A stretch of 64,000 nt of DNA, from NCBI RefSeq assembly GCF_028372415.1, contig NC_092878.1, forward strand, positions 31,277,903 to 31,341,902. Reading direction: 5' to 3'. The notes below the pieces were generated by a model that saw only the letters and a program-made list of their open reading frames with translations, made no database searches and was not told where the DNA came from. Made by a program: the position numbers and the translations under genes. The DNA is from Notamacropus eugenii. Taxonomy: Eukaryota > Chordata > Mammalia > Diprotodontia > Macropodidae. This document shows, piece after piece, positions 21,953 to 32,354 of the stretch (positions are counted from its first letter, which is position 1; the number at the start of each line of letters is the position of its first letter).

Positions 21953-22690
21953 AATCTGGAAAATTACTGATGCTGCCCAGTGTGCTAACACCAACTCCCT
22001 TGACAAGCATATAGTTCACAAAGTTAAAAAAGGAAAGTTTTATTGAAAGGTGGAAGAAAAAAAAAGTAGAATTCCCAGTAGAGTTCTTGGAATATGAAGC
22101 CCCCCTCGAATGAACAAACCAGCTGTCCGAAACACCTCTGGTGTGTGACTCTTAGGCCATGGGCTCCCAACAAGAACCTCCAGTCATTCCCAAGGGCATT
22201 GTAAAATTTTAGACATTGATCTCTAAAATAGCTTTTCTTGTAGTCAGATGTAGGCAACTCCCAGCAAGTGGTATCAGGCAGCACTCAATGGCAATGCCAA
22301 GATTTTTCCTAGAGCAAATTTTTTTTTCTATCCTCAGATGTCTGCAAAGGGGAATGCCTGTAGGGTCTCCCTGCCTGGTAGGAAGTGCAGCTTTTCTTTG
22401 CATCCCTGCTGAATGGTAACAGGACCAAATTATGGACTTCCCTTCCTTGTGGCTACTCACCCTGTTCTCACAAAAGTTTCCCAGAGAGCAGGACCATGCC
22501 ACTCTCTTGTCTCCAAGAGAAGTCATGTCATCTAAGAAGAGGTTCAGGTATGATGACTACAGATTTCTATGTATTTTCTCCTTTAGATACCTGAAGGGAA
22601 GTTTCCCATCCAGTGGAACATTCCTTATTTGGTCCAGGAGTTGGCAAAGCAACTTAAATTTCTCCTGAATGCTCTCTTTTAAAAGAGGCA
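21952..22690. other. No recognised feature
   Basis: 740 bases with several short overlapping frames but no recognised protein. Confidence 0.4.
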
Positions 22691-22895
22691 GTAGGACATA
22701 TTGGAAGTAAACTGGACCCAGAATCAGGAAGACCTGGGTTCCCATGCTGCCTCTGACATCTCCTGACTGTGGAACCTTGTGTGAAACACTTAACTTTTCA
22801 GTGCCCCATACACCTCTCAAAGACACAGCATAAGTGGCAGGGACATTTTTCCTTATTGGAAATTCACTCTACCAATGAAATAATAGATCTGATTT
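22691..22895 (+). mobile_element. CORE-SINE variant with 'cagtgcccca' tail
   Basis: 'gaatcaggaagacctgggtt', 'cttttcagtgccccataca' and 'attcactctaccaatgaaat' show the same subfamily as 1640-1855. Confidence 0.75.
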
Positions 22896-24884
22896 TTAAA
22901 ATCTTCTTTTAAATCCCTCATTCTTTGATTCTGTCCCCCCCGCCCCACCCCGAGTTTCTCTTCAGTCAGTTGGACAGCATCATTCAAATCATCTGAAATT
23001 GTTACTAGCCTTAGGGCTATTGCTACATATGGTAGGAGAGATGGGTAAAGAGGAGAAGTTTCTCCAAACCAGCTATATTATTAGAGCTGGAGGTCCAGAG
23101 CTGACTGAGTTATCAGTCTCTTGCCAAGCATCTGACCCAGTCTACTATTGTCTTCCCTTTCAACTTATGTGGTTCTTTTGGATCTTAACCATTTACTTGG
23201 TCTCCTGAATATTCACTCAACAGATCCCGAAACAAAGTCCACCTGATTCTCATTTATTTGTTTATCCTCTGACTTGTGTTCTTCTGGGTGACTTGACCTT
23301 GGGTCAAGTCTGACCTGCCTTCTATGTGCTCATCCACATCTCTGACCCATGTTACCCAGGTTGCCTAGTTCCCTAATCTAAGTTTCTGATCCCTGTTTCC
23401 CAGTGCAGAAAGAGAACAATCTGCCTGGGAGTCAGTGAAATGAATATTGCCACTTGGCTTGCTTTTCTCTAGTTAATCAACATGGATTGCTTCCTATAGT
23501 CAGTAGGTAGGTAATTTTATTGTTGTTGCAGTACTGAGACATGACGAATAACTTACAAGGAGCATTTGACCATGGAATCCCAGAATAGCCATGCAAGAGC
23601 ATTTATTCTCAGGGAGGACATGGGGCTGAGGAGTGAAAAATACATTGTTCAGTTTAGGGCAAGTCATAATTTGATAGATCCCAATATTTTTGAGCAACTG
23701 TTGACTCTTACTGAATCTGAGGTCTTCTCTAACCTCCTGATAATCTGTCTTTCAGCAAATATCAAATGAGGTGAATTGTGAAAGTTCAAGCACCGAAAAG
23801 AGAGACCTTGGCCGCCGTGTACAAACATCTTTGGGCACCATACAAACTGCCAAATTGACACCTCATTGCAGACGGCAAATAAAGTTAAATTAAGTGACTG
23901 AGGGGACTTTAACAAATTACCTATTCAAAATTGCTTTTGCAAAGCTTACCAAATTCATGGCAGCCCTGAAAGTATCTCCCTGCAAAAAAATTTTCCCCCT
24001 CTTGGTCTTGTGGCTGCTGCAGGAAAATTAGTAAAATCCACAGAATAACATTTGAACTTTTGCAAATGAGTAAACAGCCAAAATAAACAGCACTTCGGAA
24101 AAAACACACATTTTCTCTCTTTTAAGAGCAGGCTGTGCCTCAGCAAAATACCTTAAAAGTGAACTAAAAAGCTTTTAAAAAAATAAACAATTCTGCTTAT
24201 GATCATAAATTGGGACCATATGGAGATGTGAAAGCTGCAAGAACAATCCATTTATGCTCTTTTCTCACTGCCTGCATTATTTGCATGCCACAGAGAATGC
24301 TTATATTAAGTTGAGTTCACTGAAGTCTTCAGTGACCCCCCAATAAGAATGAACTCTCTTCCTTCTGGGGCTTCTTAGGCAACATTGCAGAAAAAAAGAG
24401 AATGAAATGAAGAGCAATACTTGTTAATAAGCCACAGCTGAGAAGCAAATTCTCCTTTTCAATTTCCCATCATTTTACCTCAATTCATATTTCTCCTTTA
24501 AAGTGCCATATGGCCCCAGTGAATCTCAGTAGATCAGTGATATATACCAAAGTTGAAAATGTGTGGTGGCATCCTTGTGAATGGTCAGTCATTGATAGAG
24601 CTATGTTGCAATTTGCCCTCTTGTTCGGCTTCCTGGCCTTAAGGGATGGTGAATATACAGACTACCCAGAGTAGATCTGTAGTCTGTTTTCTCCTAATCA
24701 ACTTGATTTGTGCCATGGTGTCATGGGTAAGAGAATGTGGATGATCCGATGCCAGCCATCATCACTAAACAATTCAGGCACTGTTTGGCCACCAGTGTAG
24801 CATGGGCAATGATAGTTTCTTTAAAGGTGAAGGGTTACATTCTCATTGTCTCTTGTGATTATCACTTGTGTTTCTTATTCTATA
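22896..24884. other. 2 kb largely repeat-free; candidate conserved noncoding DNA
   Basis: A C-rich run (22935-22951) lies near the start. 23880-24560 is AT-rich and repeat-free, with a perfect ATTTGCAT octamer at 24279-24286. No coding frame recognised. Regulatory function is only a possibility. Confidence 0.35.
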
Positions 24885-25040
24885 GAAGTATGATGGCATA
24901 ATGGACAGAAAACTGGGTGTAGAGTCTGGAAGACCTACATTCAAATTCTGACACTCATACTGACTCTGGGCAAATCACTTATCCATCTTTGTACCTCGGG
25001 TTGCTCTCTATGACTTAGCTACTGAGTTATATAGTTAGGT
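24885..25040 (+). mobile_element. CORE-SINE variant, 5' two thirds
   Basis: 'agtatgatggcataatggac', 'agtctggaagacctacattc' and 'gactctgggcaaatcactta' are SINE head/core landmarks. Confidence 0.65.
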
Positions 25041-25732
25041 TTCCATGCTGAAGATAATTCTTTTGTTATTTTCCCCAATAGCACTTAATGTCTGTACCAC
25101 TTATCCAGCACTTACCTAACCAGTTAAAATTAGAAAGAAATTAGATCAGACCCCCAAAGTCAATTGGACTAATCATAGATGAGAACTTTAATTGAAATGG
25201 AAATGATGACCTCGGTGCCATTACAATATTAGGCCCCTCTTGGCTGCCACAATGCAGGAATTCTTGGAAACACCCAATACCAGGGCTCTGCTTATGAGGA
25301 GGGATATGGTAATTATTTGTAAAAGGATATGTCTTAGGATCATAGCATCATAGATTTGGAGTTATAAAGGCCCTTAGAGATTCCCTAATCCAACACTCTG
25401 ATTTTACGGATTGAATATAGTCCTTAAAAATGAAAATTATTTCTTTGACATATGAATATGTGTTTACTGGAGATCAAGTCAGAAAGCTTTAAATCGAACT
25501 AACAAAATAATAAAAGGATAAGGGTATAGAGAAAAACACAATAAATGAGTTTCCTAATTTTTTCTTCCCATTAGCTTAGTTTCTACACAGATATATAAGG
25601 TATTTGTGCTAATTTTGGAAAGCATTTGCACATATTTGAACTCCATAGACAATCATAAACTTCATGCTAACCAGTCTTTTCAACCTTTTAAGAAAAGCTA
25701 CATAATAAAGGAGGACTAATTTATGTTTTTTC
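25041..25732. other. Mostly unclassified; THER1-like fragment at 25330-25420
   Basis: 'gcatcatagatttggagtta' and 'taatccaacactctgatttt' resemble a THER1 end in - orientation. The rest is AT-rich and unassigned. Confidence 0.45.
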
Positions 25733-25982
25733 TCCTCTTCCTTCTCCTCCTTCTCTCTCCCTCCTCTCCATCCTTCCCCCTCTCTCTTTCTCCTCTCCCC
25801 TTTCCTTCCTTCCTTCCCTTTTCTCTCTCTCTTTCCTCTCCCTTCTTTCCTTCCCCTTCTTCCTTTCTCTTTCCCTCTCCTCCCTCTCTCTTTCCCTCCC
25901 CTCTCTCTCTCCTCTTTCTCTTTCCCTCCCTCCCCTTCTCTCTCTGTCCCTCTTTCCTTTTTCCTTCTTCCTTCCCCCACTC
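25733..25982. repeat. 250-bp polypyrimidine tract
   Basis: The + strand is almost purely C and T for 250 bases, with irregular CT, CTT and CCCT units. The frames that cross it (poly-S/P/L or poly-E/R/G) are artefacts of composition. Confidence 0.97.
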
Positions 25983-26324
25983 TCTTCAGTTGGGGTTCTA
26001 ATGTGTAATGAGAATCCTAAAGAAGGAATGAAGAGACATAAGGGACCAGAAAATCCGAAAAGTGTCTTATCAGCATTTGAATCTTTGGGAAGTGGTTGTA
26101 CTTTTTGAAAGAGTGGGTGGATGTATTCAAATCAGATACTGCCATATAAACTTCAAGGTCAAGTTTGAAGTTTCTTAGAATATTATGTCCTAAGGAGGCC
26201 CTCTCATGCTTACTTTTTTTCCCCTTTGGCTCTTCCCTGGATCGTAGGTTCTGTTTCCTTACTACTACCTCCTACAATCTTTATCTTCCTTCAATTGACC
26301 ATTCAACACCATTTATTTTTTTGA
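25983..26324. other. No recognised feature
   Basis: Spacer between the polypyrimidine tract and an old L1 end. Confidence 0.4.
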
Positions 26325-26507
26325 AATAGATGGTTATTGATATTTTTTTATTTTACCTTGCCTAGGCTTCTTCTCCCTCTCCTACCCAGAGTCATCTCTT
26401 CTAACAAAGAAATTTTTTAAAAAGAAAAAGAGGAGGAAGAGGAAAAAAGTTCAGCAAAACTAATTTTGCATTTAGAAAAATCTGACATTATAAGCATGTT
26501 CCATGCC
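26325..26507 (-). mobile_element. Old L1-type 3' UTR, part 1
   Basis: 'ggttattgatatttttttat' and 'acccagagtcatctcttcta' match the family at 3515 and 33395. Confidence 0.6.
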
Positions 26508-26716
26508 AGAGGTGTCAAACATGAACCTGTGGGCCTCATGCAGCTGGAGTGCAGCCTGAACCAGATTAAAATGTAATTCAGAAATGTTTAACAAAACAAA
26601 TAAAAATAGAGTGAAACATAGATAATGTTACTGTATGGTTTTCTAAGTGAATATTCAGCCTGCAGAGATCCTGACATACAGTTTAGTTCTACTTCTATTT
26701 CAATTTGACATTTTGA
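26508..26716 (+). mobile_element. hAT-like nonautonomous DNA element
   Basis: It begins 'cagaggtgtcaaacatgaac' and ends near 'ttcaatttgacattttgaca', diverged inverted ends of the 'CAGGGGTGTCAAAC' type. The interior 'tgtttaacaaaacaaataaa' and 'atagataatgtta' matches a hAT MITE I recognise from marsupials. It splits the L1 3' UTR. Confidence 0.6.
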
Positions 26717-26865
26717 CATTCTATCCTCCCCAGCACAAAAGAATGGGAAGAGATGTCTTTTCTTGGGGGGGGGGGGGGGTCAAGATCAATAATTATTTAT
26801 GAAATTTTCAGCCTGCAGTTTCTCCTATATCTATCTTAGTTTTGAGTGTTTGTTTCCATGTTGTG
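26717..26865 (-). mobile_element. Old L1-type 3' UTR, part 2, with G15 run
   Basis: 'ggaagagatgtcttttcttg' continues the L1 fragment. A run of fifteen G lies at 26765-26779. Confidence 0.5.
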
Positions 26866-26932
26866 GTCCATTGGATTGTAAGCTCTTGAGAACAGGGACT
26901 GTCTTTTGCCTTTCTTTGTATCCCTAGTGCTT
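26866..26932 (+). mobile_element. L2 3' end, part 1
   Basis: 'ggattgtaagctcttgagaa' and 'actgtcttttgcctttcttt' mark the L2 3' UTR. It breaks at the target-site duplication 'atccctagtgctt' (26920-26932). Confidence 0.9.
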
Positions 26933-27242
26933 GGGGCAGCTAGGTGGTGCAGTGTCTAGAGGTGGTGCAGGAGTCAGGAGGGCCTGAGTTCAAATCTCAC
27001 CTCAGGCACTTGACACTCACTAGCTGTGTGACCTTGGGCAAGTCACTTAACCCCAATTACCTCATCTTGGGTCATCTCCAGTCATCCTTATGAATATCTG
27101 GTCATTGGATCCATATGGCTCTGGAGGAGAAGTGAGACCTGCACAGCCCTCCCTCACTCAAAACAAAGTCAAGTGCAAGTCATATCATCATTTCTGTGAT
27201 GGCATGGTCTTCTTCGGCAATGAAGGACAAACACACACACCA
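26933..27242 (+). mobile_element. WSINE1-type SINE nested in L2
   Basis: Starts 'ggggcagctaggtggtgcag' and ends with a CA-rich tail. A perfect 13-bp target-site duplication 'atccctagtgctt' lies at 26920-26932 and 27243-27255. The copy is close to that at 21363. Confidence 0.95.
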
Positions 27243-27310
27243 ATCCCTAGTGCTTAGCATATTGCCTAGAATATAATAGGAGCTTAATAAATGCAAAATA
27301 ACTGATTGAT
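27243..27310 (+). mobile_element. L2 3' end, part 2
   Basis: After the duplication the L2 end resumes with 'tagcatattgcctagaatat' and 'ggagcttaataaatgcaaaa'. Confidence 0.85.
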
Positions 27311-27604
27311 GACTCCTCTGTGCCAGGCATTGTGACTCATGCCATGGGTGTAAAGACAGTAAAACAGTCCCTACATTTAAGGAGTTTACATTCTAATAGA
27401 GGATACTGCATGTATATAGACAGGCATCTGCAAAACCCATAGAAAACACATACAAGGAAAGGAAGGCATGAGCAGGTGGGGTGGAAGGGGATGGAGTTGG
27501 GCACTAGGAAAGTCCTCTTGCAGAAGGTGGTGCCTGAACTGAGTCTTAAAAGCAACCAGGGATTTGAAGCAGGGGTTATGAGGACGGATGTCATCCATTG
27601 ATTC
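27311..27604 (-). mobile_element. L2 3' UTR fragment
   Basis: 'ctctgtgccaggcattgtga', 'aaaacagtccctacatttaa' and 'cctcttgcagaaggtggtgc' in - orientation, immediately after a + strand L2 end. Confidence 0.8.
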
Positions 27605-27882
27605 ACTTCTTAAAGAGGGCTCTTATAACCTCACTCAAAGTGTGAACCTGAAAAGGCCTCAGCCTAAAAGGGCCAGGGTCCCCAGGGTCTCCCATTGCAT
27701 TCTGGGCCATCTCCAGTCATCTTGATGAATATCTGGTCACTGGACCCAGATGGCTCAGGAGAAGAAAGTGAGGTTGGTGACCTTGCACATTTCTCCCTCA
27801 CTCAAATCCAGGTCAACTGCAAGTCATGTCATCAATCCCTGATGTCATGGTCTCCTTCAAAAAAGGACAAACACAACAACAA
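27605..27882 (+). mobile_element. Repeat sharing the WSINE1 tail but not its head
   Basis: From 27715 the sequence is the WSINE1 tail ('cagtcatcttgatgaatatc' to 'aaaaggacaaacacaaca'). Upstream, 'cctgaaaaggcctcagccta' and 'cccattgcattctgggccat' match the element at 3885-4345 instead of the SINE head. It interrupts an L2 copy. Confidence 0.65.
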
Positions 27883-28010
27883 TGAGGAGGGAATGTATCC
27901 CAGCCAGCGCTTAGGCATGGATACAGACAAGAAAGGATATTGAAAGTAAGGAGCAACAAGAGACAGCCAGACTGATAGAATGCAAAGTATGTAGAGAGGG
28001 AGTAATATAT
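27883..28010 (-). mobile_element. L2-associated fragment, continuation
   Basis: 'caagagacagccagactgat' continues the L2-related segment broken by the preceding element. Confidence 0.55.
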
Positions 28011-28029
28011 AGCAATGGGTCATGTTCAG

Positions 28030-28285
28030 AACAATTCAGGTGTCACCTCCTATACTTGGCCCTTGGAAAATCATCCCAGGTGTCTATGTTCTCTCCCTCT
28101 TGAGATGACCTTCTCTATAGTTTGTATTGACTTATCTCTGTGCTTGTGATACTCTGCCCCTTCACATACACACATACACACAAGTAAAATATAATTAAAT
28201 ATAATTAAAATATAATGTCTTTGAATTTACATTTTAGGCACAGTGCTTTGCATTCAATATATGCTTGTTGATCAGCTGATGGAAA
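28030..28285 (+). mobile_element. L2 3' UTR fragment
   Basis: 'ctatagtttgtattgactta' and 'ggcacagtgctttgcattca' follow the L2 3' UTR, with a CA/TA-rich internal stretch. Confidence 0.65.
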
Positions 28286-29379
28286 GTAGATAAGGATTTT
28301 CATGAGGAGGCAGAATCCAAATCCTAGGGAAAGGAGCCCTGTTAAGAGAGCAAAGAAGGCAAGCATGAGAGGGCTTTGTAAAGATACAGTGTTGCTACAT
28401 CCTTAATAAATGTTTATTGAATTGAATGGAATTGCTGTCACCCATCTCATATCTCCTTTGATTATTTATTGCTTTTTGGGTTTTTGAAAGATGAAAGTTG
28501 CCTCGGATTCCTTGAGCATAAGACTTCTCCTTTCTCTTAATTCAGATCCTTTTTTTCTGTCCCTTGGGTATCTCAGGCTGGCACCCTCTGCCCACTAGCA
28601 AGGATATTTGGGAAGTGCCATGGGTGGGTGCGGGCTCAAGGAGCTGGCTTTAATAACCCATATGATTTCTTGAGCTTTTTAGACCATAATAGAAATGGTA
28701 TACCCAGGATGGTTGGAAGAATGAAGGAAGGGGCTGTATTTTTAGTGCCTGCTGTTTGTGGGTAACATAACTGAAAACTGTTGGATCTTTTCCCCTTTAG
28801 CTGAATGGCTGGTATTCAGGAGCTTGCACCCACTCTCTGCCAGGCTGCCCTCATGGAACTCCCTTTTTATGATGTGGGTGACTGGTTACTTGGCACCTGC
28901 CTGTCCCACTACAATTCTTCATTATTGTCCAGCGCTGATGTCCAGTCATCCAGCCCAACTGGCAGCCTTGGTGTCATTGGGTTAAAGCAGAGAGGGTTTA
29001 TTGATGAGACTTGACTGGCGGGCTGGCTGTGAGCTTGTCAGGGCGTTACCACATTGTGAGTGAAAGTCTGCAGGCTAGGGGCTGGGTCTGGATGCTGCAA
29101 ACCTGCTGGCATGGAGCTGGCATTCAGACATTAATGAACGACAGTAGCAAGAATAATGGCCAGGGTCCCATCCTAGAAGGATTCTGCCAATGCCTCCCGA
29201 GAGTGAGGACTTGGCTTCAGTCACTCTGAATCTTCATGGTGAGTTGTTGTAAGGAGAATTGTTTTAGGAGACTAAGCCCCCTGGATCTCTTGAGCCCACT
29301 CTCATTTTGGGAGATCTCATTTTACCAATGGACACTCTGGGGCTCTAACCATTCTTTGGAAGTGGAAAACAAAGTAAGA
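28286..29379. other. Largely repeat-free 1.1 kb
   Basis: A short L2 terminus sits at 28395-28430. The rest, notably 28780-29220, is GC-richer and repeat-free. Short overlapping frames exist (for example 28805-29014) but match nothing I know. A conserved regulatory element is possible. Confidence 0.4.
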
Positions 29380-29515
29380 AGATGCTTGTAGGGCCCTATT
29401 ATGCTTGTGCTGGGCATCACTACCTGATCACAAGCAAATTATCTAACCTCTGTGGGCCTTAGTTTTCTCATCTGTAAATCGGGGATACTAGCCCTACATA
29501 CTTCTTTGGAATGGT
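29380..29515 (+). mobile_element. MIR-type SINE fragment
   Basis: 'cctctgtgggccttagtttt' and 'tctgtaaatcggggatacta' mark the MIR core. Confidence 0.65.
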
Positions 29516-29880
29516 GCAGGTTTTCTTGCTAGTGTGCTCATGTTGTTCCTTTTGCCTTGACTCTCTACCAACCCCACTCCTTCTGCCCCAAACTCTCTTG
29601 ATCCATTTCTATCCATACTTCAAACCGCAGTTCAGATGTCATCTACTCCATGAAGCCTTCCCTGATGTCCAGTCAGAAGTCATCACTCTCACTTCTGAAC
29701 TCCCAAAGTACTCTATCTTTAGTTGCACTCTTGTATTCTAATAATGATATTTATTAAACAATAACTTGCTAAGCACCTACTATGTGCACAGGGCTGTGTT
29801 AGGCACTGAGTTATATAGACAAATAATGTCCATAACTGATACCACACAGACTTTTAATAAGTGCTTGTTGAATGAATAAA
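29516..29880 (+). mobile_element. L2 3' region fragments
   Basis: 'caaaccgcagttcagatgtc' and 'tgaagccttccctgatgtcc' are L2 3' UTR. A short inverted L2/MIR end (29748-29825) and 'agtgcttgttgaatgaataa' follow. Confidence 0.7.
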
Positions 29881-29904
29881 ATGACTAGCATGGTTTTACA
29901 AAGT

Positions 29905-30022
29905 ACACTATGAACATTAGTTAGTAAGTCAGTCACATTTCTTAAGCACTTTCTATCTGCCAGGCACTGTGCTAAGCACTGGGAGTATAAAAAGAGGCAA
30001 AGGATAGTGCCTCCCTCATGGA
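29905..30022 (-). mobile_element. L2 3' end, part 1
   Basis: 'ttcttaagcactttctatct' and 'gcactgtgctaagcactggg'; it resumes after a MAR1 insertion. Confidence 0.8.
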
Positions 30023-30268
30023 TTGGCAGCTAGTTGTCATAATCTGATAGAGCACTGGATTCAGGAAGACTCATCTTCTTGAGTTCAAATCTAAACTCAG
30101 ATATTTACAAGCTGTGTGGCCCTGGGCAAATCACTGAACCTCTGTTTGCTTCAGTTTCTTCATCTGTAAAATGAGCTGGTAAAGGGAAAGGCAAACCACT
30201 CCAGTATCTTTGCCAACAAAACCCCACATGGGGTCATGAAGAGTTGGATAGGACTGAACAAAAACAAA
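30023..30268 (+). mobile_element. MAR1-type CORE-SINE nested in L2
   Basis: Head 'ggcagctagttgtcataatc', core 'ctgtgtggccctgggcaaat' and tail 'aggcaaaccactccagtatc', 'gagttggataggactgaac'. L2 sequence lies on both sides. Confidence 0.9.
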
Positions 30269-30297
30269 CCCTGTAGGAGCTCATTGTCTAATGGGAT
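30269..30297 (-). mobile_element. L2 3' end, part 2
   Basis: 'gtaggagctcattgtctaat' continues the L2 sequence. Confidence 0.7.
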
Positions 30298-30480
30298 CAT
30301 CTCATGATTTCATTTGATCTTTACAACAGCCCTATGAAGAAGGTTCTAGTAATATCCCCATTTTACAGATGAGGAAGAGGAGGATCAGAGATGTTTTCAC
30401 TCACCTGGAGTCATACAAGATAAGACTCAAACCCAAGTTGCTCTTAATACCAAGTTGAAGGCATTGTCCTCCATCGTGAT
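30298..30480 (-). mobile_element. MIR-type SINE
   Basis: 'tttacaacagccctatgaag' and 'cccattttacagatgaggaa' in - orientation. Confidence 0.8.
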
Positions 30481-30579
30481 TCTCTAGATATCCTGTGCTA
30501 TGGTTACTTGTATATTTCCTTATCTTTACTAGTGAGAAAGCTTCATGAAGGCAGGACATTTTTCTTTTGCACTACTTTG

Positions 30580-30838
30580 GGAGGAAACTAGATGACTCAG
30601 TGGATAATAGAGTATTGGGTCTGGAGTCAGAAGATCTGAATTCAAATCTGGCCTCAGACACTTTCTAGCTGTGTGATCCTGGGCAAGTCACTTAATCTCT
30701 GTTTGTCATAATCCACTGGCGAAGGAAATGGCAAACCGCTCCAGTATTTTTGCCAAGAAAACCCCATGGACAGTATGGTTCACATGAAGAGCTTGACAGG
30801 ACTGAATGAACAGCAATGACAAACTACCTTGGACAGAT
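30580..30838 (+). mobile_element. MAR1-type CORE-SINE, full length
   Basis: Head 'gatgactcagtggataatag', core 'gtgtgatcctgggcaagtca' and tail 'gaaggaaatggcaaaccgct', 'gcttgacaggactgaatgaa'. A short L2 piece (30490-30575) precedes it. Confidence 0.9.
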
Positions 30839-31205
30839 TAAGAAATTGATAATGTATGTGTTGTTTTTCAATGAAGTAAGTCAAAATCAAAAATGTGGAA
30901 ACATTTTGCAAAAACTGAAAACACTGTATAACTAGAAGAATTGCAAAATAAAGAGAGAGTAGAGCTCAGCATTACTACCTTTTTTCACTTCCTCCTTTAT
31001 AGGCTGGTAGTGTCCTTATAGAGATTACTTGGGCTTTCATAAAACACAGTCCTCAGGGCTTCACATATCCCTAGAAAATGAATGGACTTGTGAATAGTGT
31101 CCTTTCTATACTGTATGTTCCTGTTAGAAGCTCTAAATTAGAAAGGGGAAGGCGGTCACATTAACAGAAGTTGTAACTTCCCACCTAACAGAGATCCAAT
31201 AACAA
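30839..31205. other. No recognised feature
   Basis: AT-rich spacer. Confidence 0.4.
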
Positions 31206-31440
31206 AAAACGTTAGTATTTATCAAGCATCTTAAAATTTCCTAGCATTTTGCAAATATTATCTTATGTTTCCTTACAGCAACTCTGAGAGGCCGGTGTTA
31301 TTACTGTTATTGCTACCATTATACAGATGAGAAACTGTGACTTGCCCAGGGTCATATATCTAGTAAATGTCTATCTAAGGCTGGATTTGAACTCAGATCT
31401 TCCTGACTCCAGGTCCAGCATTTTATCCACTGAGCATCAC
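31206..31440 (-). mobile_element. MIR-type CORE-SINE
   Basis: 'agtatttatcaagcatctta', 'tatacagatgagaaactgtg' and 'tttgaactcagatcttcctg' in - orientation. Confidence 0.85.
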
Positions 31441-31776
31441 AGGATGGGTCCATGTAGTATAGAGGCAAATGGCTTAGCCCTCTCAATGATCCAGGTGGTT
31501 CATACTCATGACCCAATCTCTTATTGTATTGAAAGTTGTACAAAAATTTGACCACCAACTAATGACTTTTTTTTTTTTAGCCATAGCAATTTATGAAACT
31601 GTTTGCCAACGGTTGGAGAGATGATCATTATCAGTGGGGGGTGTATTTACACTAAATAAAATCTTGATTCCTTAAAATATTGAGATAGGATAATGATTGA
31701 TACTATTCTGCTTACCTCATAGAGTTATTTTAAGGATGTGAAGAAAACAATGAAAAAATATTTATTGCTATACAAT
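31441..31776. other. Mostly unclassified
   Basis: Only 'gcttacctcatagagttatt' near 31710 hints at a MIR remnant. Confidence 0.4.
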
Positions 31777-32088
31777 GGGTTTGCCCTTCGTTCCCGAAGA
31801 AGACCATGCCATCAGAGAAATAATGACATGACTTGCACTTGACTTTGTTTTGAGTGAGGGAGGGCTGTGCAGGTCACCAGCCTCACTTCTCCTCCAGAGC
31901 CATCTGAATCCAGTAACTAGATATTCATCAGGATGACTGGAGATGACCCAGAATGAGGCAGTTGGGGTTAAGTGACTTGCCCAAGGTCACACAGCTGGTG
32001 AGTGTCAAGTGTCTGAGGTGAGATTTGAACTCAGGTCCTCCTGACTCCTGCACTGGTGCTCTATCCACTGCATCACCTACCTGCGCCT
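31777..32088 (-). mobile_element. WSINE1-type SINE, full length
   Basis: Reverse orientation. It starts with the tail complement ('gggtttgcccttcgttcccg', 'agaccatgccatcagagaaa') and ends with the head complement ('tccactgcatcacctacctg'). It is very similar to the copies at 21363 and 26933. Confidence 0.92.
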
Positions 32089-32354
32089 ATAGATAGTAAG
32101 TAACTTGCCCAAAGAAACAAAAGTACTAGGCAGCTTAAAAGACATTTAAACTCAGGTCTTCTGATTCCAAATGCCCTACTCTTTTCACTACATCATTCTG
32201 CCTGCTTTTACTTCCTTCAAATCCAGTTCTGACATTGTCCTTTCCATGAAGTCTCAAGTGATTTTTCCCTTCTTGAATCTCTGTCTGGATCTCTCCTAGG
32301 AATGAATCCCAACACTAATTTGGATCAAAGGGGGGAGGGGGGAGGGAGCATTTC
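32089..32354 (-). mobile_element. MIR fragment, L2 piece and G-rich run
   Basis: 32089-32215 is a MIR in - orientation ('actcaggtcttctgattcca'). 32216-32300 resembles L2 in + orientation. G6-A-G6-A-G3 lies at 32330-32346. Confidence 0.6.

Noticed and set aside
21636..22046. 136-codon frame across the CT/CA microsatellite
   Set aside because: The frame is SLSL and HTHT repeats from the microsatellite plus SINE tail.
24279..24286. Octamer ATTTGCAT as a functional POU site
   Set aside because: Other perfect octamers occur at 849-856 and 50794-50801. That number is near chance for 64 kb, so no call was made.
25609..26001. Open frames of 92-123 codons across the polypyrimidine tract
   Set aside because: They encode only S/P/L/F or E/R/G/K low-complexity text and arise from base composition.
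28805..29014. 69-codon frame in the repeat-free block as a small gene
   Set aside because: No homology recognised, and overlapping frames of similar length exist in the same stretch.
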